Shown: one piece after another, positions 55,234-64,000 of the stretch
Layout of the letters: each line of letters opens with the position of its first letter
Numbering within the stretch: position 1 is the first letter of the stretch
DNA from: an uncultured Clostridia bacterium
GTDB taxonomy: Bacteria; Bacillota; Clostridia; TANB77; CAG-508
Direction of reading: 5' to 3'
Length of the DNA stretch: 64,000 bases
Assembly (NCBI GenBank): GCA_934182465.1
Contig: CAKPRG010000003.1
Location: 124,001-188,000 of the forward strand
Position numbers and translations under genes: made by a program
The notes under the pieces: generated by a model
The model's input: only the letters and a program-made list of their open reading frames with translations
What the model was told of the DNA's origin: nothing
Databases searched by the model: none

Positions 55234-55908
55234 TTATTTATCATTCCAAATATAGCCAACTCCTCTAATTGTTTTTAAATATTTATCATATCCTATTTTT
55301 TTTAATTCTTTTCTAAGGCCACTTGCATATACTTCTATTACATTTGTACTTGTTTCACTATCAAATCCCCAAATTTTATCAAAAATTTGATCTTTTGTTA
55401 TTATAGTATTTTTTGAATTTAATAAGTATTCTAATACATCAAATTGCTTTCCTTGTAATACTAATTCTTCTCCATTTACTTTAACTTCTCTATTGTTTAA
55501 ATCCAAAACTAAATCTTTAAATGTAATCGTATTTTTTTCTGTATATGCTCCTTTTGACCTTCTTAATATAGCTTCTATTCTAGCAAGCAATTCTTTTCTT
55601 TCAAAAGGTTTTGTTATATAATCATCTGCTCCATCATCAAAACCTCTTAACTTATCATCTAAGCCATCTTTAGCTGTTAATATTAATACTGGAGTATAAT
55701 TTTTTTTATTTCTTAATGTTCTTAAAACTTCATATCCGTTCATTATTGGCAACATTAAATCTAGCAAAATAAGATCATATATTCCTTGTTTAGCATACAT
55801 TAATCCTTCTTCTCCATCATATGCTATATCTGTATCATATTGGGGTGAAATACATTGTTCAATTGTTTTTGCTAAAATTTTATCATCTTCTACGATTAAA
55901 ATTTTCAT
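55234..55908 (-). CDS. OmpR/PhoB-family response regulator
   Basis: 224 residues. The receiver domain has the acidic pair IVEDD, phospho-acceptor LLLDLMLP (Asp at about 51), Thr in LILTAKD and Lys in ITKPFE. The winged-helix output domain (FKDLVLDLNNREVKVNGEELVLQGKQFDVLEYLL and IEVYASGLRKELKK, TIRGVGYIW) binds DNA. It forms an operon with the histidine kinase just downstream. GGAG lies 13 bases before the ATG. Confidence 0.95.
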   Translation of the reverse strand: MKILIVEDDKILAKTIEQCISPQYDTDIAYDGEEGLMYAKQGIYDLILLDLMLPIMNGYEVLRTLRNKKNYTPVLILTAKDGLDDKLRGFDDGADDYITKPFERKELLARIEAILRRSKGAYTEKNTITFKDLVLDLNNREVKVNGEELVLQGKQFDVLEYLLNSKNTIITKDQIFDKIWGFDSETSTNVIEVYASGLRKELKKIGYDKYLKTIRGVGYIWNDK

Positions 55909-56003
55909 TAATTATATCTCTCCTTTTTTATTTAATGATATTTACTATTATTCTAACATTTTTATAATACACTATCATTATTAAATATAACTTAAAAGAT
56001 TAT

Positions 56004-56927
56004 TTATTTTACAACAGATTCTAATAATTCTATTTTGTTTGCTGTTGCTGTATCTATTCTTGCTTTAGCTCCTATCGGTATTGCAATTTTATTTTCTATA
56101 TGCCCAAAATTTTCTGATTTTATTATTGGAAAATCATATTCATTTTCTAAAACATCTAATACTATTTTTTCTAATTTCACATTACTTTCATGAGTATAGT
56201 TTCCTATCCACAAACCTTTTATTTTATTAAATACTCCATTTTGTTTCATATAGTATAAATAATTGCTTGCAAGTTCTGGAAATGTCTCAAATCCTAATTC
56301 TTCTATAAATAATATTTTATCTGTAAAATCAATATTATATTTTCCACATACCAATTCTTTTGTTAAACTTAAGTTTCCTCCGATTAGTTCTCCCTCTGCC
56401 ATTCCATCTTTTATAACAATATAATCACTTGATTTTCCAAGTTCTCTATTTGCCTCAACAAATCGTTTTAGAGCTTCTTTAAAGCTAAAATCAGTTTCAT
56501 CTGTTGCTATTGTTTTAAAATTAGTTGCACTAAATGTAACTAATCCTGTTTTTGCATTTATTATGTTCGTTATTGAAGTAATATCACTATATCCACATAT
56601 AATTTTAGGATTATTTTTTATTAATTCATAATCTATATATTCAAACATTGAATTTGAATTAGCTCCACCTTTTGCACACCAAATCATTTTCACATCTTTA
56701 TCTCTAAACATATCATTTAAGTCTTCTACTTTTTCTTTTGCAGTTGCACTATACCCATTTGTATTTGAAAAAATATTCGTAGAAAGTTTAACTTTAAATC
56801 CTGCTTTTTCAACTATTTCCTTTGCCATTTTTAACTCATCAATATTTTTTCCAACTATTGCTCCTGATGGTGCTATTACTCCAATTGTATCTCCTATGTT
56901 TAATTTATTTGCAATTAATTTTTCCAT
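56004..56927 (-). CDS. ldcA: Peptidase S66 (LD-carboxypeptidase / MccF family)
   Basis: 307 residues from MEKLIANKLN, whose ATG follows TTGGAGGCATTT. Motifs are GDTIGVIAPS, CAKGGANSNSMFEYIDYELI, the nucleophile in ICGYSDIT, the catalytic Glu in LFIEELGFET and the His in ENFGHIENK. Family members cut L,D bonds in peptidoglycan tetrapeptides, or inactivate microcin C-like nucleotide peptides. The two activities cannot be told apart here, although recycling of cell wall is the more common role. Confidence 0.88.
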   Translation of the reverse strand: MEKLIANKLNIGDTIGVIAPSGAIVGKNIDELKMAKEIVEKAGFKVKLSTNIFSNTNGYSATAKEKVEDLNDMFRDKDVKMIWCAKGGANSNSMFEYIDYELIKNNPKIICGYSDITSITNIINAKTGLVTFSATNFKTIATDETDFSFKEALKRFVEANRELGKSSDYIVIKDGMAEGELIGGNLSLTKELVCGKYNIDFTDKILFIEELGFETFPELASNYLYYMKQNGVFNKIKGLWIGNYTHESNVKLEKIVLDVLENEYDFPIIKSENFGHIENKIAIPIGAKARIDTATANKIELLESVVK

Positions 56928-57057
56928 AAATGCCTCCAAAATACTATTTTTTCAATTATATTATAATTAAAAATGTTAATCAAGTATTCATATTTCTATT
57001 TACTCACTTTTATCTTTTAAACTCATTTTCTCTCGACAAAAATCATATTTTGTCTAA

Positions 57058-57085
57058 TTGCTTTTTTTATAAAATATGGTATAAT
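57058..57085 (+). promoter_or_regulatory. sigma-A promoter of the DUF308 gene
   Basis: TTGCTT (57058-57063), 16-base spacer, TATAAT (57080-57085). Confidence 0.7.
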
Positions 57086-57137
57086 CCATTTATAAAAGAT
57101 TTAATCTTTTAATTAATTTTGAAAGGAATGAATTTTT

Positions 57138-57680
57138 ATGGAAGATCTTTTTAAAAAATATACAATTCGTTCTGTTATAATTTCTATATTATTAATACTT
57201 TTAGCGATTGTATTAATTTGTAATCCTAGTCAACTTTTAAATACTATTATGATTATATTAGGCATAATGGTTGTTGTTGATGGTATTTGGCACATTATTT
57301 CTTATTTTAATGAGCCAGTTGAATTTAAAGCTTTTAGCTTCGAACTACTTGAAGGTATTGCAGAAGTCGTATTAGGTTTTATATTTATTTCAAATCCAGC
57401 TAAAGTTTTTGAACTTATATATCTTTTAATTGGTATTTGGATTATTTTCGAAAGTATTATAAAATTACAAATGTCATTTAATTTAAAAGATTTTGTTGAA
57501 AATTGGAAAATAATGGTAATCGTATCTATTTTAAGTATTTTATTAGGAATATTTATAATAGCTCATCCATTTGTTGCAGCAAATGTTCTATATACAATTT
57601 GTGGAATTGTATTATTAGTTACTGAAATATTAAATCTAATTGAAGCAATTTATATTAATATAAAAATTAGAAAAGCTTAA
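57138..57680 (+). CDS. DUF308 (HdeD-like) membrane protein
   Basis: 180 residues with six short hydrophobic helices arranged as three pairs (for example SVIISILLILLAIVLIC and IMIILGIMVVVDGIWHII). The internal repeats each end in G-I-x-x-x-x-x-x-x-D/E-x-I, the DUF308 pattern. HdeD of E. coli is an acid-stress membrane protein, but most members are uncharacterised. GAAAGGAATG precedes the ATG. Monocistronic with a strong promoter and terminator. Confidence 0.8.
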   Translation: MEDLFKKYTIRSVIISILLILLAIVLICNPSQLLNTIMIILGIMVVVDGIWHIISYFNEPVEFKAFSFELLEGIAEVVLGFIFISNPAKVFELIYLLIGIWIIFESIIKLQMSFNLKDFVENWKIMVIVSILSILLGIFIIAHPFVAANVLYTICGIVLLVTEILNLIEAIYINIKIRKA

Positions 57681-57690
57681 TTTAGTACTA

Positions 57691-57751
57691 AAAAGTTGAG
57701 CGTAAGCCTTTATATAATAGGAAGTGCAAAGCACTTTTATATTATATAAAA
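57691..57751 (+). repeat. Dispersed palindromic element, copy F
   Basis: GAGCGTAAGCC, then TATATAATAGGAAGTGC-AAA-GCACTTTTATATTATATA. Almost identical to copy E at 53348-53419, six kilobases away. Confidence 0.9.
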
Positions 57752-57755
57752 GAAT

Positions 57756-57791
57756 AAGTCAGTTATAATATTAATTTGTTATAACTGACTT
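57756..57791. terminator. Bidirectional terminator between DUF308 gene and ftsZ
   Basis: AAGTCAGTTATAA and TTATAACTGACTT, 13 bp perfect around ten bases. Confidence 0.85.
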
Positions 57792-57921
57792 TTATTATTC
57801 TCTAAATAAATTCATATACTTTAAGTAATTCGTTTATACATATTTCTTACATTTATATCCAATATATTTTATAAATTTCAACAAATTCATTTTTAAAACA
57901 TTATTGAATGAGTACTTAATT

Positions 57922-58881
57922 TTAGTATTTTTCTTCAACTCCTGTTGCAATAATTGTAGCAACTATTTTATCTTTTAAATTTTCATCTATTAAAGTTCCA
58001 AATATAACATTTGCATTTTCATCTATTACATCTTGAATATCTGAAATAGCAACATTTATATCTGCTAATGGTAGTTCTTCGCTACCTGCTATATTTATAA
58101 TTACACCTTTTGCTCCATCAATTCTTGTTTCTGAAAGTGAATTTAATGCAGCTCCTTTTACAGCTTCTACAATAGCACCTTCGCCAGTAGCTTCACACAT
58201 TCCTAAGTGTGCCATTCCTGTATTTTGCATAACAGCTTTTACATCATTAAAGTCAACATTTACCAATCCTGTTGAATTAAGTAAATTAGTTATTCCTAAA
58301 ATACCTTGTTTTAATGTACTATCTGCAACTCTAAAAGCTTCTATCATTGTACTTTTTTTGTCGATTGTTTTTAATAATTGATCATTTGAAATAACTATTA
58401 AAGAATCAACATATTTTTTTATTAATTCTATACCTTTTTTTGCTTGGTTCATTCTTCTGATACCTTCAAATATAAAAGGTTTTGTTACAATACCTATTGT
58501 AAGTATTCCTAAACTTTTAGCAATTTCAGCAACAACTGGAGCTGCACCTGTACCAGTTCCTCCACCCATTCCAGCAGTAATGAAAAGCATATCTGCACCT
58601 TCTAAAGCTCTTCTAATTTCTTCTGCATTTTCTTTGGCTGCTCTTTCTCCAATTTCTACACTTCCACCTGTGCTTAAACCTCTTGTTGTTTCTTTTCCAA
58701 TTTGAATTGTTCTATCAGCTTTAGATAATTGAAGCATTTTGTTTTCTGTATTTATTGCTATAAATTCTACATTTTTTATTTTGTCTTCTACCATTCTGTT
58801 TATAGCATTGTTTCCAGCACCACCAACTCCAACAACTTTTAATCTTATATTTTTTTGTTTAATATCTGAATAATTGTCCAT
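57922..58881 (-). CDS. ftsZ: FtsZ lacking the C-terminal linker and tail
   Basis: 319 residues. FtsZ is the tubulin-like GTPase of the division ring. VVGVGGAGNNAINRM, the tubulin signature GMGGGTGTGAAP (105-116) and the synergy-loop residues NVDFND (208-213) are intact, so polymerisation and GTP hydrolysis are expected. The protein stops at VATIIATGVEEKY, the end of the globular core. The flexible linker and the conserved tail peptide that binds FtsA, SepF or ZapA are absent. Sequence past the stop shows no lost tail. No dcw genes are adjacent, so it may be a second, specialised FtsZ. Confidence 0.93.
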   Translation of the reverse strand: MDNYSDIKQKNIRLKVVGVGGAGNNAINRMVEDKIKNVEFIAINTENKMLQLSKADRTIQIGKETTRGLSTGGSVEIGERAAKENAEEIRRALEGADMLFITAGMGGGTGTGAAPVVAEIAKSLGILTIGIVTKPFIFEGIRRMNQAKKGIELIKKYVDSLIVISNDQLLKTIDKKSTMIEAFRVADSTLKQGILGITNLLNSTGLVNVDFNDVKAVMQNTGMAHLGMCEATGEGAIVEAVKGAALNSLSETRIDGAKGVIINIAGSEELPLADINVAISDIQDVIDENANVIFGTLIDENLKDKIVATIIATGVEEKY

Positions 58882-59202
58882 ATTTCAACCTCTTTCATAT
58901 TCAAATTAAAGTTTTATTTTATTTTTCTCTATTACATAGTTGGTATTATATCATACTTTTTCCAATAAATCACTATTTTATTACAAAAATATTATTTTTT
59001 TGTTACATTTAAGTTACTTGTATTAATATTTTATAATTAAATTTATATTATGTTATTTATATATAAATTAATAAATACATATTGGCTATCACTTATATTT
59101 ACTAGCATTTATCTTGACTTTTTTTCTTAAAAAATATATTATATAGAACAAAATAAGAACTGCAAATAATTTGCATAAATTTTAATAAAAAAGGAGTACG
59201 CT
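58882..59202. other. Divergent intergenic region, 321 bases
   Basis: Upstream regions of ftsZ (minus) and rqc2 (plus). Apart from the rqc2 promoter I see nothing in it but AT-rich sequence. Confidence 0.6.
59114..59142 (+). promoter_or_regulatory. sigma-A promoter of rqc2
   Basis: TTGACT (59114-59119), 17-base spacer, TATTAT (59137-59142). Confidence 0.75.
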
Positions 59203-60891
59203 ATGGCTTTTGATGGAATTGTAACAAAATCAATTATTTCTGAATTAAACACTATTTTGATTGGTGCTAAAGTAAATAAAGTATTGCAACCGACTAAAAC
59301 TGAAATAGTTTTAGAACTTTATAATAATGGAAAAAACTATTCCTTATTATTATCTTGTGATGCTGAATTTTGTAGAATAGGACTTACAAATCATTCTAAG
59401 CCAAATCCTCAAAATGCATTAAATTTTTGCATGCTTCTTAGAAAATATTTAGTAGGTGGAAAAATTTTAGAAATTTCAAATTATGATTTTGAAAGAACTG
59501 TATTAATTAAATTTTCTTGTTATAATGAACTTAATGATTTAGTTACTAGAAAATTATTTATAGAAATAATGAGTAGACAAAGCAATATTATTTTAACAAA
59601 TGAAAATAACATTATAATTGACAGTATAAAACATTTTGACACTAATACTAGAGAAATGCTTCCTGCACATGAATACGAATTTGTACCTATCAACAAAAAG
59701 AGTTTTCTTTCAATAAAAAATAGTGCAGAATTTATTGAATTGATTAATGATGAAAAAGCAAATCTAAGTAAGTCAATTCCTAATTTATTTATTGGATTTA
59801 GCAAAACTTTAGTAAAATATTTTCTTCAAAAATTAAATATTGATGATACAAATTATAACAATAATGAATTAGAAAATCTATTTAATGAACTTTCTACTTT
59901 AATTAATAATATTGGAACTAAAGAAATTTCTTGTACCCAATTTGGTAATGACTTCACTTTAGCAAATCGTCCTACAAATGTTGAATTACAAATAAATAAT
60001 TTCATTGATGAATATTACTTTTCCAAAGAAGTAACTACTAATTTTCAATCAGCTAGAAATAATTTACTACATATTGTACTTGCTTCTTTAAAGAAAATAA
60101 CAAAAAAATTAGAAAATATTAATCAAAAATTAAAAGAATGCAATGAAATGGACACATATAAACTTTATGGTGAACTTTTAACAGCTAATTTATACAGAAT
60201 TAATAGTAATTTTAATTTGGATAAAATTGAACTTGAAAATTATTACGATAACAACAAATTAATAACAATACCACTAGATAAAGGTATTTCTGTTCAAAAA
60301 AACATTAATAAATTTTTCAAAAAATATAATAAATTAAAAAATGCTTTAGATATTGTCTCACAGCAAAAAAAAGAAACAGAAAAAGAATTAGATTATATAG
60401 AAAGTATTGTATTTTCACTAGAAAATGCTAAAAGTTTAAAAGATATAAATGAAGTTTATGAAGAAATTTCAGAAAATATAGTTACTAAAAAAGCTATTAC
60501 TAATAAAAGAAAAACAAAAGCCAAGAAAAATAATAATGAACATGAACTTACTTCTATTGAATATAATGGATTTACTATTTATATTGGAAAAAACAATATT
60601 CAAAATGACTATTTAAGAACTAAAGTTGCTAGTCCAAATGATGTATGGTTTCATGCTCAAAAAATACATGGTTCACATATAATCTTAAAAAATCCTCAAA
60701 ATTTAGACATAGATGAAATTCCTGAAGATGTACTTTTTAAATGTGCAAAATTAGCTAAAAATAATTGCAAAGCCGAACTTAGTTTAAATGTCCCTATCGA
60801 TTATTGTTTCGTTAAATTTGTAAAAAAAGCACCTAATGCTAAACCAGGAATGGTTATATATAGTAATTTTCAAACAATAATTGTAAAATAA
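59203..60891 (+). CDS. rqcH: Rqc2/RqcH homolog (NFACT family)
   Basis: 562 residues. MAFDGIVTKSIISELNTIL begins the NFACT-N domain. A coiled coil spans about 370-410, and NFACT-R ends the protein with GFTIYIGKNNIQNDYLRTKVASPNDVWFHAQKIHGSHIIL. The protein binds stalled 50S subunits carrying peptidyl-tRNA and adds poly-alanine tails that mark the peptide for degradation. It was formerly called a fibronectin-binding protein. AAGGAG precedes the ATG. With SmpB in the same window, two ribosome-rescue routes are represented. Confidence 0.92.
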   Translation: MAFDGIVTKSIISELNTILIGAKVNKVLQPTKTEIVLELYNNGKNYSLLLSCDAEFCRIGLTNHSKPNPQNALNFCMLLRKYLVGGKILEISNYDFERTVLIKFSCYNELNDLVTRKLFIEIMSRQSNIILTNENNIIIDSIKHFDTNTREMLPAHEYEFVPINKKSFLSIKNSAEFIELINDEKANLSKSIPNLFIGFSKTLVKYFLQKLNIDDTNYNNNELENLFNELSTLINNIGTKEISCTQFGNDFTLANRPTNVELQINNFIDEYYFSKEVTTNFQSARNNLLHIVLASLKKITKKLENINQKLKECNEMDTYKLYGELLTANLYRINSNFNLDKIELENYYDNNKLITIPLDKGISVQKNINKFFKKYNKLKNALDIVSQQKKETEKELDYIESIVFSLENAKSLKDINEVYEEISENIVTKKAITNKRKTKAKKNNNEHELTSIEYNGFTIYIGKNNIQNDYLRTKVASPNDVWFHAQKIHGSHIILKNPQNLDIDEIPEDVLFKCAKLAKNNCKAELSLNVPIDYCFVKFVKKAPNAKPGMVIYSNFQTIIVK

Positions 60892-60919
60892 AAAAATGGA
60901 TAATATATTATCCATTTTT
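60892..60919. terminator. Terminator between rqcH and ackA
   Basis: AAAAATGGATAAT and ATTATCCATTTTT, 13 bp perfect with a 2-base centre, T-runs on both strands; genes converge here. Confidence 0.85.
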
Positions 60920-60943
60920 AAATTAACTTATTAAATTACAAGT

Positions 60944-62140
60944 TTATTGATTCATTATTAATTTATGTGTATCTCTTGCAATCATTAATTCTTCATTTGT
61001 TGGGATAACAAATACTGGAATTTTTGAATCAGCTGTTGATATACATTTTTCTTTTCCCTTCATGTTATTTGCTTCTAGGTCTAAAGTTATACCTAATACT
61101 TTTAAATATTCACAAATTCTTTGTCTTGTTTCTAGTCCATTTTCTCCAACACCACCTGTAAATACTAAAGCATCAAGTCCACCAAGTGTTATATAATATT
61201 GACCAATATATTGAGCAATTTTGTAAGCTTGACTATCTAAAGCTAACACAGAACGAGGATCTTGCATATTATATCCATCTTCTACATCTCTGTAATCTGA
61301 TGAAACTCCTGATACTCCCCAAGCTCCTGATTGTTTGTTTAACATTTCTTCAACATCTTCTGGTTGTAGATTTTCTTTTTTCATTATATATGGAATAATT
61401 GCAGGATCTATATCACCACTTCTTGTTGCCATCGGAATACCTGCAAGAGGTGTTAATCCCATTGATGTATCTACTGATTTTCCACCATTTATTGCACAAA
61501 TTGATGAACCTTGTCCTATGTGGCATGTAATTACTTTTAAATCTTCTATATTTCTATTTAATAATTCTGCAACTCTATTTGCAACAAATCTATGTGATGT
61601 TCCATGGAATCCATATTTTCTAATTTTGTAGCTTGTATAGTATCTATATGGAATTTGATATATATAAGCTTTTGCTGGCATTGTTTGATGAAAAGCTGTA
61701 TCAAATACTGCTACCATTGGTTTGCCTGGCATTGCTTTTTGTGCAGCTCTAATTCCTGCAAGTCCTGCTGGATTGTGTAATGGTGCTAAATCTATGCATT
61801 TTTCTATTTCATGAATTACTTCATCTGTAATAAAAACAGATTCTCCAAATAATTCTCCACCATGAACAACTCTATGTCCTACTGCTTCAATTTCATCTAT
61901 ACTATTAATTAAATTGTTTTCTGGTTTTTGTAAAACTTCTAATACAAAACTAATTGCTTCATCATAATCTCTGGCAATTCTAAGTATTTCTGATTTTTCT
62001 CCTCTTATATTTAGCTTAAGAGTTGTTTTCATTCCACCTATTCTTTCAAAATTTCCTTTTACTAGTCTTTCCTCATTCTCCATATCTATTAATTGGAATT
62101 TTAAAGATGAACTTCCACAGTTTAAAACTAATATTTTCAT
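60944..62140 (-). CDS. ackA: Acetate kinase, copy 1
   Basis: 398 residues, full length. It makes acetate and ATP from acetyl phosphate. Motifs are LVLNCGSSSLKFQL (start), GHRVVHGG (Arg), VFDTAFHQTMP (Asp), HIGQGSSICAI, MATRSGDIDP (Arg), FTGGVGENG and PTNEELMIARD (Glu). It is not a butyrate kinase, which would have NPGSTSTK. Its ATG overlaps the stop of copy 2 by one base (TAATG), so translation is coupled. Last gene of a three-kinase cluster. No phosphotransacetylase is in view. Confidence 0.96.
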   Translation of the reverse strand: MKILVLNCGSSSLKFQLIDMENEERLVKGNFERIGGMKTTLKLNIRGEKSEILRIARDYDEAISFVLEVLQKPENNLINSIDEIEAVGHRVVHGGELFGESVFITDEVIHEIEKCIDLAPLHNPAGLAGIRAAQKAMPGKPMVAVFDTAFHQTMPAKAYIYQIPYRYYTSYKIRKYGFHGTSHRFVANRVAELLNRNIEDLKVITCHIGQGSSICAINGGKSVDTSMGLTPLAGIPMATRSGDIDPAIIPYIMKKENLQPEDVEEMLNKQSGAWGVSGVSSDYRDVEDGYNMQDPRSVLALDSQAYKIAQYIGQYYITLGGLDALVFTGGVGENGLETRQRICEYLKVLGITLDLEANNMKGKEKCISTADSKIPVFVIPTNEELMIARDTHKLIMNQ

Positions 62141-63336
62141 TAATTATCTCCTTTTTTCACTAGTGAATAGCAATCTCTTGCTATCATAATTTCTTCATTT
62201 GTAGGAATAATATAGATTTTAACTTTTGAATCTTCAGTAGAGATACATGCCTCTTCTCCTCTGATTTTATTAAGTTCTTTATCTAATTTTATTCCCATAA
62301 ATTCTAAGTATTTGCATATTCTTTCTCTTTCTTCAAATCCATTTTCACCTATACCACCACAAAATGTAATATAATCAACACCTGATAATGTAACCATTAA
62401 TTTTGCAATATATTGAGCTATTATATATGCTCTGCTGTCTAATGCAAGTATAGAACGTTCATCACCTTCTGCAGCAGCTTTTTCAATATCTCTAAAGTCT
62501 GCAGAAACACCAGATACACCCCAAGCTCCTGATTCTTTATTCATAATATAAAGCATATCATCTGGTTTTATATCATAAAACTTCATAACTAATGGAATTA
62601 TAGATGGATCTACATCTCCACATCTTGTTCCCATTGGAAGACCTGCAAGTGGTGTTAATCCCATTGTTGTATCTACTGATTTTCCATTTTCTATGGCACA
62701 AAGTGAAGCTCCTTGTCCTAAATGACAATTTATTACTTTGATTTTATCTGTACCTGCAATTTCTGCTATTCTACCTGCAACATACCTATGTGATATTCCA
62801 TGAAATCCATATTTTCTGATTTTATAATCTTCATAATATTTATATGGTAATTGATAGATATACATTTTTTCTTCCATTGTTTGATGGAAAGAAGTATCAA
62901 ATACGGCAACCATCGGTGTTTGTGGTAAAAGTTTTTTACAAGCATTTATTCCAGCTAATCCTGCTGGATTATGCAATGGTGCTAATGTAACTTGTTTTTC
63001 AATTTCTTCAATTACATCATCTGTAATTATAACTGAATTTTTAAACTTTTCTCCACCATGTACAATTCTATGTCCTATTGCACTAATTTCGCTATAATCT
63101 GAAATTACATTATACTCTTCGCTTATTAATAGACTTAATATATTAGATATTGCTTCTTCAAAATTTCTAGCTGGATGTTCTATAACTGTTTTGTTACCAC
63201 GAACATTAAATCTTAAAGATGAATTTTTACCACCAATCCTATCATAGTGGCCTTTCATTATTCTTTCTTCTTTTTCCATATCTATTAATTGACATTTTAA
63301 AGATGAACTTCCACAATTTAATACAAATACTTTCAT
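62140..63336 (-). CDS. ackA: Acetate kinase, copy 2
   Basis: 398 residues. FVLNCGSSSLKCQL, GHRIVHGG, VFDTSFHQTM, HLGQGASLCAI, MGTRCGDVDP, FCGGIGENG and PTNEEIMIARD are all in place. It resembles copy 1 closely in order and length but differs at many positions, so the duplication is old. MGTRCG replaces the usual TRSG beside the catalytic Arg. AGGAGG precedes the ATG. Copy 1 follows without a gap; copy 3 lies upstream across a 152-base spacer with a palindromic repeat. Confidence 0.95.
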   Translation of the reverse strand: MKVFVLNCGSSSLKCQLIDMEKEERIMKGHYDRIGGKNSSLRFNVRGNKTVIEHPARNFEEAISNILSLLISEEYNVISDYSEISAIGHRIVHGGEKFKNSVIITDDVIEEIEKQVTLAPLHNPAGLAGINACKKLLPQTPMVAVFDTSFHQTMEEKMYIYQLPYKYYEDYKIRKYGFHGISHRYVAGRIAEIAGTDKIKVINCHLGQGASLCAIENGKSVDTTMGLTPLAGLPMGTRCGDVDPSIIPLVMKFYDIKPDDMLYIMNKESGAWGVSGVSADFRDIEKAAAEGDERSILALDSRAYIIAQYIAKLMVTLSGVDYITFCGGIGENGFEERERICKYLEFMGIKLDKELNKIRGEEACISTEDSKVKIYIIPTNEEIMIARDCYSLVKKGDN

Positions 63337-63420
63337 ATAAACCTCCTATTCAAGAGCTCCTAACTCTTGCATTATATTATTTAATATTTTGATTTCCTTC
63401 TTAAATAATCTTTGGTTATT

Positions 63421-63474
63421 TTTATATAATAGGAAAGCACTCAGTACTTCCTATTATATAAATTTTGCACACAA
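63421..63474 (-). repeat. Dispersed palindromic element, copy G
   Basis: Reverse strand TTGTGTGCAA, then TATATAATAGGAAGTACTG and GTGCTTTCCTATTATATA. The hairpin loop differs from other copies. It lies between acetate kinase copies 2 and 3. Confidence 0.85.
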
Positions 63475-63488
63475 TTTCTTATTCAATT

Positions 63489-64000
63489 TTATTTTCCTTC
63501 TACTAAAGCTTTTGTATCTCTAGCAATAACCATTTCTTCATCTGTTGGTATAATATATGCTAAAATTTTAGAATCGTCAGTAGATATTTTTGTTTCTACA
63601 CTTCTTACATTATTTTTTTCTAAGTCTATTTTTAATCCCATCCACTCTAAATCTTCGCATATTTTCTTTCTAATATTTATTTGATTTTCTCCTATACCAC
63701 CTGTAAATATAACTGCATCAATTCCTTTTAAAGAAACTGCATATTTAGCTACAAATTGAGCTATTGTTTGTGTAAATAATTCTATTGCAACTTGAGCTTT
63801 AGGTTGATCTGGTTCATAAGATGCTGTTTCAATTTCTCTAAAATCTGGATTTAATCCTGTTATACCATATAAACCTGATTTTTTATTTAATAAAGAATTT
63901 ACTTCTTTAGCTGTTAAATTTTCTCTTTCCATTATTTCTGTAACTACTGATGGATCTAAATCTCCTGAACGAGTTACCATAGCAATTCCACCTAAAGGAG
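63489..64000 (-). CDS. ackA: Acetate kinase, copy 3 (5' end beyond window)
   Basis: The C-terminal 170 residues are visible; the frame is open to the window edge, reading LGGIAMVTRSGDLDP at its upstream limit. KKSGLYGITGLNPDFREIE, VIFTGGIGENQINIRKKIC and PTDEEMVIARDT are acetate kinase motifs. It differs from copies 1 and 2 (for example GLYGITGLNPDF where they have GAWGVSGVSxD(Y/F)), so it is the most divergent of the three. It probably heads the cluster and may follow pta beyond the edge. Confidence 0.92.
   Translation of the reverse strand, partial: PLGGIAMVTRSGDLDPSVVTEIMERENLTAKEVNSLLNKKSGLYGITGLNPDFREIETASYEPDQPKAQVAIELFTQTIAQFVAKYAVSLKGIDAVIFTGGIGENQINIRKKICEDLEWMGLKIDLEKNNVRSVETKISTDDSKILAYIIPTDEEMVIARDTKALVEGK

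Overview
The window is a strongly AT-rich chromosomal segment from a Gram-positive, endospore-forming member of the Clostridia, probably an uncultured gut-type lineage. The evidence is the low-GC codon use with strong AGGAGG ribosome-binding sites, the sporulation genes (sigH, spoIIM, a 25-codon spoVM, cotJA/JB/JC, a dacF-like carboxypeptidase), McsA/McsB/ClpC, RNase Y, Rqc2 and an A-type RNase P RNA. Most of the window is ordinary housekeeping DNA. No phage, transposase or CRISPR array is visible.

Layout. 1-6.8 kb: groES-groEL under a CIRCE operator, a frameshifted SPFH gene, pyrG, an rRNA methyltransferase and lepA. 6.9-13.2 kb: small surface proteins, a D,D-carboxypeptidase, a pseudopilin-like protein, rpmE, rpmB, spoVM with a small membrane-protein partner, and smpB. 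13.3-25.7 kb: fba, a DUF1540 gene, then a long minus-strand operon (glmM, two unknowns, metG, tmk, nadD, a WG-repeat membrane protein), and a Wzz/BY-kinase fusion with a long charged helix. 25.7-39 kb: ychF, tRNA-Thr, sigH, rny, xerD, spoIIM, endoQ, rnpB, an RNA m5C methyltransferase, mutL and pstS. 39-46 kb: a pilin-signal leucine-rich-repeat protein with a structured leader, the cotJ operon, and a type III toxin-antitoxin locus. 46-56 kb: a NodB deacetylase, a DUF3298 protein, mcsA-mcsB-clpC and a two-component system. 56-64 kb: an LD-carboxypeptidase, a DUF308 protein, a tail-less FtsZ, rqc2 and three tandem acetate kinase genes, the last cut by the window edge.

The most distinctive system is the type III toxin-antitoxin module at 44.3-45.1 kb. 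It has a ToxN/AbiQ-family endoribonuclease gene preceded by a promoter, three 35-nt antitoxin RNA repeats and a short terminator. This is the full architecture of the family, with a repeat sequence I do not recognise.

Other points for a second look: (i) three genes (dacF-like, smpB, tmk) have a strong Shine-Dalgarno separated from the ATG by a hairpin that, if folded, restores normal spacing; (ii) a dispersed family of about seven intergenic palindromic elements, one of which forms the smpB leader hairpin; (iii) a 119-bp tandem repeat; (iv) an McsB whose phosphagen-kinase active-site residues are replaced; (v) an FtsZ ending at the globular core; (vi) a CIRCE operator with a compensatory base-pair change; (vii) a three-way-junction RNA leader upstream of the LRR gene.
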